Origin: JAWSVE01 sp050789445
GTDB taxonomy: Bacteria; Pseudomonadota; Gammaproteobacteria; Pseudomonadales; Cellvibrionaceae
Length of the DNA: 64,000 bases
Direction: 5' to 3'
Assembly (NCBI GenBank): GCA_050789445.1
Contig: JAILXR010000001.1
Span: 1,674,001-1,738,000 of the forward strand
A model generated the notes under the pieces. It made no database searches. It was not told the origin of the DNA and saw only the letters and a program-made list of their open reading frames with translations. Below, in pieces: positions 8,391 to 16,695 of this stretch. Each line of letters begins with the position of its first letter. The stretch's first letter is position 1. The position numbers and the translations under genes are program-made.

Positions 8391-9599
8391 ATGAGTTCAA
8401 ATAACATCAAAAAAAGCGACAAAAAAAATATTGATAAAAACAATTCTGAAACGTTACAGCTCGCTTGTGATCTCATTCGCAAGCAATCTGTAACGCCAGA
8501 AGATGAAGGGTGCTTAACTTTAATTTGTGAGCGCCTAGAAACTATTGGCTTTACCTGCACGCCTCTTCCATTCGAGGACGTCAGTAACCTATGGGCTGAG
8601 AGAGCTGGCAATAAAGTACTCGATAACACAAAAAACGATTCACCCATTATTGTTTTTGCCGGACACACTGACGTCGTACCAACCGGTCCTGCCAGAGAGT
8701 GGCAATCCCCTCCTTTTGAGCCTACGATTCGAAATGGGCATTTATATGGCCGCGGAACTGCGGACATGAAAGGCAGCTTGGCCGCGATGGTGACAGCTTG
8801 TGAAAATTTTGTTGCTGACAACCCAAACCATTCTGGCCGAATTGGTTTTTTGTTAACGAGTGATGAAGAAGGCCCAGCTAAAAATGGCACTGTAAAAGTG
8901 ATGGAGTGGCTCGCCGAAAATAATAAAAAAATTGATTGGTGCATTGTTGGAGAGCCGACTAGCGATAAAATTTTTGGCGATACCATCAAGAATGGTCGCC
9001 GAGGCTCTCTGAATTTCAAATTAACTGCCATTGGTCAACAGGGGCATATTGCTTATCCTCACCTTGCTGACAATCCTATTCATCGATTAGCACCTGCACT
9101 TTCAGAGATCACCCAAGCACACTGGGATAACGGTAACGAATATTTTCCTGCAACCAGTTTTCAGGTTTCAAATATTAACGGCGGGACCGGTGCGACCAAC
9201 GTTATCCCTGGCGCATTAACTGTCTTGGGTAATTTTCGTTTTTCTACCGAGGTTACTGATCAGGAGCTAAGAGAAAAAACCGAAAGCATTCTTAAAAAAC
9301 ATGATGTGAATTATGAAATAGAATGGCAACTCAGCGGCAAACCATTTTTAACACCAAGAGGTACTTTGGTTGATGCAGTTCAGAAAGCAATAAAGGCAGC
9401 AACCAATATTGATGCTGAATTATCCACGACAGGTGGCACTTCAGATGGCCGTTTTATTGCTCCAAGTGGTGCGCAAGTGATTGAGCTTGGCCCAATTAAT
9501 GCCAGTATTCACAAAATTGATGAATGCGTAAAAGTATCTGATCTTGACTTATTGTCATCAACATATCAAAAGTGTCTTGAAAATTTGCTGTTGGAATAA
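8391..9599 (+). CDS. dapE: Succinyl-diaminopimelate desuccinylase
   Basis: M20-family dizinc hydrolase that removes succinate from N-succinyl-LL-diaminopimelate. 402 residues against 375 in E. coli: the first 25 or so residues are a Lys/Asn-rich extension (MSSNNIKKSDKKNIDKNNS). Metal and catalytic motifs are complete: FAGHTDVVPTG (His, Asp), GRGTADMKG (Asp), TSDEEGPAKNG (Glu pair), VGEPTS, and TGGTSDGRF near the C-terminus with a later His in ASIHKIDE. AGAG precedes the ATG. The extended N-terminus has the same good start signal, so I keep it. Confidence 0.96.
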   Translation: MSSNNIKKSDKKNIDKNNSETLQLACDLIRKQSVTPEDEGCLTLICERLETIGFTCTPLPFEDVSNLWAERAGNKVLDNTKNDSPIIVFAGHTDVVPTGPAREWQSPPFEPTIRNGHLYGRGTADMKGSLAAMVTACENFVADNPNHSGRIGFLLTSDEEGPAKNGTVKVMEWLAENNKKIDWCIVGEPTSDKIFGDTIKNGRRGSLNFKLTAIGQQGHIAYPHLADNPIHRLAPALSEITQAHWDNGNEYFPATSFQVSNINGGTGATNVIPGALTVLGNFRFSTEVTDQELREKTESILKKHDVNYEIEWQLSGKPFLTPRGTLVDAVQKAIKAATNIDAELSTTGGTSDGRFIAPSGAQVIELGPINASIHKIDECVKVSDLDLLSSTYQKCLENLLLE

Positions 9600-9669
9600 A
9601 TCGCTTACTCTGTATTATTTATTTCAGTAATGATCCAAAAAAATCAACACACCAAAAAATGAAATTACT

Positions 9670-10143
9670 ATGAATAATCTAACGCATCTAGATCAACACG
9701 GTAACGCCCATATGGTTGATGTTGGGCAAAAAGAAATTACTGAACGCGTTGCTACAGCACAAGCCATCGTGCAAATGCAAAAAAGCACATTAGAGCTCAT
9801 TATTAATGGCGGACACAAAAAAGGTGACGTACTTGCTGTCGCTCGCATCGCCGGAATACAAGCTGCAAAAAAAACACCTGATTTAATTCCCCTCTGCCAT
9901 CCTCTGATGCTGACATCAATTTCTGTTGAACTAACTCCGCAAGAAGAAAGTCATTCAATTATCATTTTAGCAACATGTAAACTCGCTGGAAAAACAGGTG
10001 TCGAAATGGAAGCATTAACAGCCGCTTCAGTCGCAGCTCTGACTATTTATGATATGTGCAAAGCCGTCGACAAGGGGATCACCATTGGCGATATTAAATT
10101 ACTTGAAAAAAGCGGTGGCAAATCCGGTGACTGGAAATCCTGA
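9670..10143 (+). CDS. moaC: Cyclic pyranopterin monophosphate synthase
   Basis: Molybdenum cofactor synthesis: with MoaA converts GTP to cyclic pyranopterin monophosphate. 157 residues (E. coli 161). Diagnostic segments: MVDVGQKEITERVA near the N-terminus, IPLCHPLMLTS, and KTGVEMEALTAASVAALTIYDMCKA with the catalytic Lys and Asp. It is followed by moaD and moaE; moaA, moaB and moeA are not in the window, so the pathway genes are split. Confidence 0.96.
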   Translation: MNNLTHLDQHGNAHMVDVGQKEITERVATAQAIVQMQKSTLELIINGGHKKGDVLAVARIAGIQAAKKTPDLIPLCHPLMLTSISVELTPQEESHSIIILATCKLAGKTGVEMEALTAASVAALTIYDMCKAVDKGITIGDIKLLEKSGGKSGDWKS

Positions 10144-10170
10144 GACTAAAAACCAAAGTGATATTATAAA

Positions 10171-10425
10171 ATGACAATTTCTATTTTATATTTTGCACGC
10201 TATAGAGAAGCTTTAAATTGCGACAAAGAAAATTTCGCGCTTGAAGACAATATCAAAACGGTTGATGATCTCATCAATACGTTATCAATACGCGGGGACA
10301 TCTGGAAAAGAGTACTTAACGAAGAAAAAGTGCTTATTGCAGTGAATCAAACGATTTCTAATCGTAGCTCGGCTATTAACGAGGGTGATGAAGTTGCATT
10401 TTTCCCACCTGTAACAGGCGGTTAA
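10171..10425 (+). CDS. moaD: Molybdopterin synthase sulfur carrier subunit
   Basis: Ubiquitin-like small subunit of molybdopterin synthase; its C-terminal glycine is adenylated and then thiocarboxylated to donate sulfur. 84 residues ending in the required Gly-Gly (FFPPVTGG). The N-terminus ISILYFARYREAL is typical of MoaD. One base separates its stop from the moaE start. Confidence 0.94.
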   Translation: MTISILYFARYREALNCDKENFALEDNIKTVDDLINTLSIRGDIWKRVLNEEKVLIAVNQTISNRSSAINEGDEVAFFPPVTGG

Positions 10426-10426
10426 T

Positions 10427-10876
10427 ATGATTAGAATACAAACCGAAGATTTTGATGTTGGCGAAGAATATTCACGCTTAAGAGGAAGCTCAGAAAATTC
10501 TTCTGGAGCAATTGTCACATTTTGCGGTTTAGTCAGAGACTTAGAAAAGAATAATAAAATTACAGCTTTACACCTCGAACATTACCCAAGCATGACAGAG
10601 AAAGCACTGGAAGACATCAGTAAAGAAGCCTATTCAAGATGGCCATTAAATGACATCAGCATTATTCATCGAGTCGGTGAATTAAAAGTAAGCGATCAAA
10701 TTGTTTTTGTAGGAACATCCAGTGCTCATCGCATTGCAGCATTTGAAGCTTGCGAATTTTTAATGGACTATTTAAAAACAAAAGCGCCTTTTTGGAAAAA
10801 AGCCATCACGGCATCGAGCAGCGAATGGATTGAAGCAAAAAAATCTGATGATGATGCCGCAAAGCGCTGGAAATAA
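10427..10876 (+). CDS. moaE: Molybdopterin synthase catalytic subunit
   Basis: Large subunit that inserts two sulfurs into cyclic pyranopterin to make molybdopterin, working as a heterotetramer with MoaD. 149 residues (E. coli 150). Family motifs: GAIVTFCGLVRD, LHLEHYPSMTEK, HRVGELKVSDQIVFV, and the active-site segment LKTKAPFWKK. It converges on the hemerythrin-like gene across about 75 bases with no clear terminator. Confidence 0.95.
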   Translation: MIRIQTEDFDVGEEYSRLRGSSENSSGAIVTFCGLVRDLEKNNKITALHLEHYPSMTEKALEDISKEAYSRWPLNDISIIHRVGELKVSDQIVFVGTSSAHRIAAFEACEFLMDYLKTKAPFWKKAITASSSEWIEAKKSDDDAAKRWK

Positions 10877-10952
10877 TATCGCACCAGCTCCACCACTTTT
10901 AACCTATCAAAGAATAATAGACGCACCCATTAATCCTGAACTCCCAACGTAT

Positions 10953-11606
10953 TCAATGAACGGCATCTTTTATAGATCCATTAGCTCTATTTCTTTTTGA
11001 AGCTCTTGAAGAGATCGAGTTTATTGATCGGGCTATCGCTTCGGGATTATTTTCTTTATCAAAGCGCAATATTGTTTTATAAAGGTTTTTATAATCATCA
11101 CAAAATACGTTTTTAGCCTGAACACCAAATTGTTTATCGACTTTAAGATTAATGTTATCCCATTCAGAATCGTTGATTTCTTTTTCAAACACAGGATAAA
11201 TTTCAAAATTTTCTCGATAGATGTGTTCAAACTGCCGATTCAAAAACTCTTTTGTTACAAAAACCAATTCATCTCTTGATACAACAATATCATTAGCGAC
11301 TGCGACAAATAACTGATTCGCTTTGCGCGTCAGCTCTTCCAGCTTTTTATGCTCTGCCCTTATTCCCCAAATATCAGCACTATTTCCTGCATTTTTCTTT
11401 AACAGTAATTCGAAAGCCGCTTCTTCAACGGGATGATGTCGCCGTTCCGGATAAGCATGAAGATAATCAAATACCTCTAATATAACGGGTAATCGAACAT
11501 GCCAATCTTCACCAGATTCAAAACAATCCACTTCCGCTTCTAAAAAGCGTAGTAGTCGAAGATGGTTATAATGATCTGCGTATAATTGTGACTGTATCGG
11601 GTGCAT
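10953..11606 (-). CDS. Hemerythrin-like (HHE) domain protein
   Basis: Predicted soluble diiron four-helix-bundle protein, 217 residues. The HHE pattern is visible: His12/His15 (DHYNH), the His57-His58-Pro-x-Glu motif, His86 (AEHKKLEE) and His128 with Glu132 (FEHIYRENFE). Such proteins are linked to sensing or storing oxygen or NO, or to repairing damaged iron centres, but no partner gene sits here to decide. The C-terminal 60 residues are charged and Ser/Arg rich. The start is well supported by GGAGGTGA directly upstream of the ATG. Confidence 0.85.
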   Translation of the reverse strand: MHPIQSQLYADHYNHLRLLRFLEAEVDCFESGEDWHVRLPVILEVFDYLHAYPERRHHPVEEAAFELLLKKNAGNSADIWGIRAEHKKLEELTRKANQLFVAVANDIVVSRDELVFVTKEFLNRQFEHIYRENFEIYPVFEKEINDSEWDNINLKVDKQFGVQAKNVFCDDYKNLYKTILRFDKENNPEAIARSINSISSRASKRNRANGSIKDAVH

Positions 11607-11808
11607 ACTTCACCTCCAGTTTCTCGAAATTACCATAACTGTAGTGTGCTTCGATTGACATGCCTCAACACAGTTCACAAAAATAAATAATTTATAGTCT
11701 ATAATTCTTATAACGTATTAAAAGACAATACCGATAGACAAATATAAAATTAAAACATCAATTTGAATATAATGATTTCAGCTTTATATAATATTGAAGT
11801 ATGAGCAT

Positions 11809-12066
11809 ATGAGTAATAAAGACGAAGGCAGTAGGAAAATTTCTTTAAATGACGCTAACTTTAGGCGATTTCGTTTAGGATTATCTATTTTTTTTACGGG
11901 AATGATATTTTTATATGCAAGCAATCAGCTTTTAGAGCCATCACTCAAGCAAGAAATTGTTTCTTTAATTTGTATTATTATTCTTTCGGCGGGATTTATT
12001 TTGGCCATTGTTTCTGAAACGCGCTTTGTGCTCACTAGAATTATTCAATTTTTTAATTCAAAATAA
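11809..12066 (+). CDS. Small inner-membrane protein, unknown
   Basis: 85 residues with two predicted membrane helices, about residues 24-41 and 50-70, flanked by a charged N-terminus (MSNKDEGSRK) and a basic segment (RFVLTRIIQFF) near the C-terminus. I do not recognise a family. I prefer the ATG at 11809 to an in-frame TTG 15 bases upstream; GAAG precedes it. It converges on rsmJ with two bases between the stops. Coding status rests on the membrane pattern and fit between neighbours. Confidence 0.6.
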   Translation: MSNKDEGSRKISLNDANFRRFRLGLSIFFTGMIFLYASNQLLEPSLKQEIVSLICIIILSAGFILAIVSETRFVLTRIIQFFNSK

Positions 12067-12068
12067 TT

Positions 12069-12875
12069 TCATTTATCCATTTTCTTTAACGGATAAACAT
12101 CAAACCTTAGTGTTTTACCATTAAATTCCAATGACGGTTTTTGACCTCCTAATACGGGCGCTCCTTTTGGTCGCTTAACAACGACACGGCTTTCTGCAAC
12201 ATTTAGAGCGAGCTCTAATAAAATATCCGCATCGCCATCACTCCCTACCAACTGATGAAACATCTGCATCCCCTTTTTTACTTTCGCTGTTTTTTTTCTA
12301 TCAGGAAACATTGGGTCCAAATAAATAACATTTGGCTTTTGAATAGAAGGATTCTCTACAGCAGCAGTTAGGGCATTAAAAGCATCTCCGGAAACTAGAG
12401 TCAATCGATCCACGAGTTCTTTTAGTACTTCATCATTTGATACTTTTGCTGACGCCTTAGCCCGCTGCAATCCATCGGATAACAAACAATGAACAACTTG
12501 ATTACGCTCGTGCATACGCACATGGCAACCCAATTTCGCAAGAATAAAAGCATCCTGCCCCAAGCCTGCGGTCATATCCCATATGGTTGGAATAATACCC
12601 GGTTTAAGACCTACTGCTTTTGCGATTAATGGTTTTGCTTCATTGTGATGAAGCCGGTAACCTAATTTCCCGCGAACAAAATCCACTAACACTGGACCTG
12701 TTTTTTGATTATCAATGGAGTTTAAACTTACTCCTTTATCATCAAACAATACTGCAGTCGTATTTATTGGAAGCGCATTCAAATCTGTATCTATAATAAT
12801 GGAAACATTTAGCCTGCGAGCTAAATCCTCAGCTGCTGAAAAAAACAATTGATTGTTACAGATGATTTTCAGCAT
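12069..12875 (-). CDS. rsmJ: 16S rRNA m2G1516 methyltransferase
   Basis: SAM-dependent methyltransferase acting on G1516 of 16S rRNA (YhiQ/RsmJ family). Motifs: GPVLVDFVRGKLGYR, IWDMTAGLGQDAFILAKLGC (SAM-binding), HERNQVVHCLL, VIYLDPMFPDRKKTAKVKKG (catalytic) and RVVVKRPKGAP. I choose the ATG at 12875 because the E. coli protein begins at the matching point (MKI...); an in-frame GTG at 12923 would add 16 residues, and neither has an obvious Shine-Dalgarno. Confidence 0.92.
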   Translation of the reverse strand: MLKIICNNQLFFSAAEDLARRLNVSIIIDTDLNALPINTTAVLFDDKGVSLNSIDNQKTGPVLVDFVRGKLGYRLHHNEAKPLIAKAVGLKPGIIPTIWDMTAGLGQDAFILAKLGCHVRMHERNQVVHCLLSDGLQRAKASAKVSNDEVLKELVDRLTLVSGDAFNALTAAVENPSIQKPNVIYLDPMFPDRKKTAKVKKGMQMFHQLVGSDGDADILLELALNVAESRVVVKRPKGAPVLGGQKPSLEFNGKTLRFDVYPLKKMDK

Positions 12876-13014
12876 AGTATTTAAGCGATGTGATAAAGAA
12901 CAGGGAGACTTAGAATTAACCACTAGTAGATTTTTAAAAGTAAGAAGGAAAGGCAGGTAAGTATTTTTATACTGCTCAAAATGACTAAAGAAAAAGTGAT
13001 AGGGGTTTTAGCAA

Positions 13015-13287
13015 TTAACGAGCAGAAAACATTAAGCCAACAACATTGCGATGTTGATGCATAACTTTCATTTCTACAGGCTCTTCGTTAATCGCACCAA
13101 CCATCTTCTTGAATTGTACATTAACAACTGTACCTACAGGTGGGTTTGGTTGATTGTCAATAACGACTGATGCGCCCCCATCAGAGATGTCTTGAGTAAA
13201 GCCAATAATTGTCCCAAACGCTGGATGCGTTATTTCAACACGTATTGCTGTGGATTTCCGTTCAAAACGGCGTCGTTCATCCGACAT
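13015..13287 (-). CDS. Single-domain PilZ protein
   Basis: Predicted cyclic di-GMP receptor of 90 residues, a stand-alone PilZ domain. Ligand motifs are present: RRFER (residues 6-10, the RxxxR motif) and DISDGG (33-38, the D/NxSxxG motif). This class often controls motility or type IV pili; a pilus assembly gene (pilF) is in the window but about 37 kb away. Start supported by GGGAG upstream. Lies downstream of purC with a 179-base gap, so it probably has its own promoter. Confidence 0.88.
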   Translation of the reverse strand: MSDERRRFERKSTAIRVEITHPAFGTIIGFTQDISDGGASVVIDNQPNPPVGTVVNVQFKKMVGAINEEPVEMKVMHQHRNVVGLMFSAR

Positions 13288-13466
13288 CTTTTCTCCCGAG
13301 TATGATCTCTAACTTTATGAATATCATACTAATTTTTATGTAAACTGTATTACAGAATATTATCAACAAGAACTCTTGCATAAGTAATAGCTGATAATCG
13401 TATATTTGTCACTGTGAGATTGTTCTATCAATGAACTCACAAGAGACAGCTGATTGGGCATACTTA

Positions 13467-14180
13467 CTAATCAAACGACAAACCCAATCGATGACCAACA
13501 ATCTCGTAAGACTCTACCACATCACCTAGACCTTGGCGAAAGCGATCTTTATCAAGCTTTTCCCGAGTATCTTTATCCCAAAGACGGCAGCCGTCAGGGG
13601 TGAACTCATCGCCTAATACTACTTCACCTTTATAGATACCAAACTCAAGCTTGGAATCAACCAATAACATATTGCCATCTAAAAATAACTTTTTAAGAAT
13701 AGTGTTAACTTTAAACGTAAGGTCTTTCATTTTTTCGACATGTTCAGCTTTCGCCCAACCAAAAGATTCAATGTGGCTTTCATTAATCATTGGGTCGCCG
13801 AGCTGATCATTTTTCAAAAAGAATTCGAACGTTGGAGGATTTAATTCTAAACCTTCCTCAATACCTAGCCGACGGCAAATAGAGCCTGCAGAAATATTTC
13901 GAACAACACACTCGATAGGCATCATATCTAGACGCTTAACGATTGATTCATCTTCAGACAATAGCTTTTCAAAATGAGTGGGTATACCAGCTGCCTGTAA
14001 TTTTTCCATCACAAACGCATTGAATTTATTATTCACCATTCCTTTGCGATCTAGCTGTTCAATTTTTTTACCATCGAAAGCTGAAGTATCGTTACGAAAA
14101 TGAAGTATGAGCAGATCGTCAGAATCTGTAGTGTAAACTGACTTGGCCTTGCCGGCATAAAGCTCTTTACGTCGTTCCAT
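13467..14180 (-). CDS. purC: SAICAR synthase
   Basis: Phosphoribosylaminoimidazole-succinocarboxamide synthase: ATP-dependent addition of aspartate to CAIR in purine synthesis. 237 residues, the same as E. coli. Motifs: ELYAGKAKSVY, FRNDTSAFDG, PIECVVRNISAGS, LLVDSKLEFG and DEFTPDGCRLWD. Last gene of dapA-bamC-purC, a grouping conserved in gammaproteobacteria; 59 bases separate it from bamC. Confidence 0.97.
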   Translation of the reverse strand: MERRKELYAGKAKSVYTTDSDDLLILHFRNDTSAFDGKKIEQLDRKGMVNNKFNAFVMEKLQAAGIPTHFEKLLSEDESIVKRLDMMPIECVVRNISAGSICRRLGIEEGLELNPPTFEFFLKNDQLGDPMINESHIESFGWAKAEHVEKMKDLTFKVNTILKKLFLDGNMLLVDSKLEFGIYKGEVVLGDEFTPDGCRLWDKDTREKLDKDRFRQGLGDVVESYEIVGHRLGLSFD

Positions 14181-14239
14181 TATTCACCTGTTCTATATTT
14201 AACTGTATTCTTGTATAAAAATTTAATCGCTTACGTTAT

Positions 14240-15415
14240 CTAAATAAGATTTCTTCGGATAATGCTCAACAAATCTCTTGCGTCACGTGACGATAATTTT
14301 TTACCCGCGGCATCGCGAATATAAACGTCTACTCCACTTTCAACTTCTTCTGCAATAACAAAGTAGCCGTTATGGTCTTTTAATTTCATCTTGTTATCTT
14401 TTGATAAGCTACTAGTAGAAAACGCTTCGTCTGGGAATAAACGACGATTTTCCGATGTGTCTGGCAACGACATAATAGCGAATAGCTCATCAACTGAGTA
14501 TTTTGCCGTGTCATCATCATCGCCAAACCACCCACTGAAAAAACCTTCACTTTCATTTGGATCTGTATAAGTGACGTAGGCTAAGCGTAGAGAAGGCTTC
14601 TCTTCTATTAATTTAAAACCTTCTTGATCTAGGGCGTAATTCAATGTTGCCCGCGCCCGAGCAAAAACCAATTCCATTCTTAAAATTGGCTCGCGATCTT
14701 TACTTATAATGGATATTTTTTTCGAACCACCAATTGTTTGCGCTAGTAGAGAAGCCGAACTTGCCGTTGCATCACTCGCAAGACTTGCCGCCATCTCGTC
14801 GACCATCCAAGATTCTCTTTCTGCATCAGTCGACTTATTGGGCCAATCCACATCCAATGGAGCTTCTTGATCACGCTTCATTTTGACGTGAGTAACATGA
14901 ATCTCAGCGGTATCTGGCTGTACACCTTGCTCAATTCGAATTTGGTATTTATCTCTGTTGTCAGGATCATCTTTAAACTGTAGCCACGTTGTTTCAATAA
15001 TCCCTTCTTCAGGATTTGTTTTAGCAACCGCAAGGCTATTGGTATTCAAAAAACTTCTTACTCGAGGCCATACTTCTGCTGGAGACGTGTTAATAGCAAC
15101 CCAACGTTTTTCATTGAGACTTTGTATTTTTACTTTTTCTGCAAAGACATTAGCTGCTAATGCTTGGGGCCGAGGCACAGTAAACTCTTCGGGGTATTCA
15201 AATTCTTTTTTATCAAGATCAGGCACCACATATAACTCGCCAAACCGCTCTTTCTCAACACCTTCCGGTACTTCAATCGGTGGAATGCTATCGGTTTTTA
15301 AATAATCGTCACTGCGATCTCTAAACATGCCCTCATCACCAAAGAAAACTCCACAACCTGAAACTAGGGTAATCACAGAGAGGACTGAACTAATTTTTAT
15401 TAAGCGTAACTTCAT
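14240..15415 (-). CDS. bamC: Outer membrane assembly lipoprotein BamC
   Basis: Lipoprotein of the BAM complex that inserts beta-barrel proteins in the outer membrane. 391 residues (E. coli 344). Signal peptide with lipobox VSGC, lipidated Cys21, followed by the conserved unstructured segment FRDRSDDYLK that contacts BamD. Two helix-grip domains follow: about residues 95-200, and a C-terminal one that includes the TYTDPNESEGFFSGW segment. Located between dapA and purC as in E. coli and Pseudomonas. Confidence 0.94.
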   Translation of the reverse strand: MKLRLIKISSVLSVITLVSGCGVFFGDEGMFRDRSDDYLKTDSIPPIEVPEGVEKERFGELYVVPDLDKKEFEYPEEFTVPRPQALAANVFAEKVKIQSLNEKRWVAINTSPAEVWPRVRSFLNTNSLAVAKTNPEEGIIETTWLQFKDDPDNRDKYQIRIEQGVQPDTAEIHVTHVKMKRDQEAPLDVDWPNKSTDAERESWMVDEMAASLASDATASSASLLAQTIGGSKKISIISKDREPILRMELVFARARATLNYALDQEGFKLIEEKPSLRLAYVTYTDPNESEGFFSGWFGDDDDTAKYSVDELFAIMSLPDTSENRRLFPDEAFSTSSLSKDNKMKLKDHNGYFVIAEEVESGVDVYIRDAAGKKLSSRDARDLLSIIRRNLI

Positions 15416-15496
15416 TTATTAATCTACTTTCTGTTTCTTGCTGTTATGCACGACCACAATGCCTAACAGCATGCGTGAAAACTCTATAATCGAGAA

Positions 15497-16372
15497 TTAA
15501 AGCAGTCCCGCATCAGTCATTGCTGAGCGAAGTGTTGCTTGATAAGTTTCTGCTAAGGGTGTTAGCGGCAAACGAATTCCCGTTCCAATTTTTCCCATGA
15601 CGTTCAGCGCATATTTCACAGGAATAGGATTAGACTCTAAAAACAGCGCTTTGTTTAATGAGGTTAATGTCTGATTTAATGCCCTCGCGCTTTCGACATC
15701 ACCCACTAGCCCAAGCCGGCAAATTTCTGCCACTATTTTTGGCGCTACATTTGCTGTAACGCTAATATTTCCTTTGCCACCAAGTAAAATAAGCTCTAAC
15801 GCTGTCTCATCATCACCAGAGATAATTAAAAAGCCTTCAGGGGCCTTTTCAATTAATTGCTTTGCTCTGGTTAAATCACCGGTTGCTTCTTTGACACCAA
15901 CAATATTTTTAACTGCCGCCAAACGCAATACCGTTTCTGGCAACATATCGACTGCTGTACGCCCCGGCACATTGTAAAGCAACTGAGGAATATCAACGGC
16001 TTTGGCTATATGTTCATGATGCTGGAACAGGCCTTCTTGAGATGGTTTGTTGTAGTAGGGAGTAACCAATAAGCAAGCATCAGCACCGGCATCTTTAGCG
16101 TTTTGAGTAAGCTCAACCGCTTCAGCTGTTGAATTTGCCCCAGTGCCCGCTATGACAGGAATCCGCCGCTTGACCTTATCAACAACTGCTTTTATGACCT
16201 TAGGATGCTCGTCAAACGATAAAGTCGCAGACTCACCGCTTGTGCCTACAGCAACAATTGCGTCAGTGCCCTGCCCTATATGCCATTCAACTAATGCATC
16301 TAATGCTGACCAATCTATCTCATTGTCAGCAGTCATTGGCGTCACCAAGGCAACCATACTACCTTGCAGCAT
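15497..16372 (-). CDS. dapA: 4-hydroxy-tetrahydrodipicolinate synthase
   Basis: Class I aldolase that condenses pyruvate with aspartate semialdehyde, first committed step of lysine/diaminopimelate synthesis. 291 residues from the chosen start (E. coli 292). Motifs: GTSGESATL, LLVTPYYNKPSQEG, YNVPGRTAVD (catalytic Tyr), VGVKEATGDL (Schiff-base Lys) and SGDDE. I place the start at the ATG 16372, with CGGAG six bases upstream; an in-frame TTG at 16393 would add seven residues and is less likely. First gene of dapA-bamC-purC. Confidence 0.97.
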   Translation of the reverse strand: MLQGSMVALVTPMTADNEIDWSALDALVEWHIGQGTDAIVAVGTSGESATLSFDEHPKVIKAVVDKVKRRIPVIAGTGANSTAEAVELTQNAKDAGADACLLVTPYYNKPSQEGLFQHHEHIAKAVDIPQLLYNVPGRTAVDMLPETVLRLAAVKNIVGVKEATGDLTRAKQLIEKAPEGFLIISGDDETALELILLGGKGNISVTANVAPKIVAEICRLGLVGDVESARALNQTLTSLNKALFLESNPIPVKYALNVMGKIGTGIRLPLTPLAETYQATLRSAMTDAGLL

Positions 16373-16695
16373 GTCTTTCTCCGTATAAATCAAATAATCT
16401 TTGGACCATCTTCACGCACTGAAATGCGAAAAAGGGGCTTATACTACTGAGGCCTATGCATCGAAACAAGCACACCCTTCAATTCAGATCATTGACTGGT
16501 TATTGCTGATTATAGGAATAGGTTTTTAGCCGTGCATTTTACTCTGAGATGGCTCTCAATGTCTCGCTATTGTCTTTTGTTTTGTTGATATGCCTACATT
16601 AGCAGTTATGCTTTAACGGCTGTCGCTCTGGCTTATAGATTATTAAGGATATCCTAGGGTGGCTATTAAATTGCGAAAATCATAACAAAACAAAA
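16373..16695. other. Intergenic region between dapA and lpxL
   Basis: About 320 bases upstream of dapA and downstream of lpxL, both on the minus strand. In Pseudomonas and E. coli gcvR (and often bcp) lie next to dapA; neither is here. Apart from the candidate dapA promoter I see only a short perfect palindrome, AGGATATCCT at 16646-16655, and no terminator with a T-run for lpxL. No coding frame is convincing. Confidence 0.5.
16438..16466 (-). promoter_or_regulatory. Candidate dapA promoter
   Basis: Minus strand TTTCGA, 17-bp spacer, TATAAG. The -10 is good and the -35 is poor. It would start transcription about 60 bases before the dapA ATG. Sequence match only. Confidence 0.3.

Noticed and set aside
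8369..9031. 220-codon minus-strand frame over dapE
   Set aside because: Fully antisense to dapE, whose motifs are intact; the composition follows from the dapE codons and there is no recognisable domain.
13416..13443. Terminator after purC
   Set aside because: A 6-bp TGTGAG/CTCACA stem exists but has a long loop and no T-run on the minus strand.
14958..15305. 115-codon plus-strand frame over bamC
   Set aside because: Antisense to BamC, no start signal and no family resemblance.
16646..16655. Palindrome AGGATATCCT as a regulatory site
   Set aside because: Ten-base palindromes occur by chance at this scale; no known regulator matches and it is far from a promoter.
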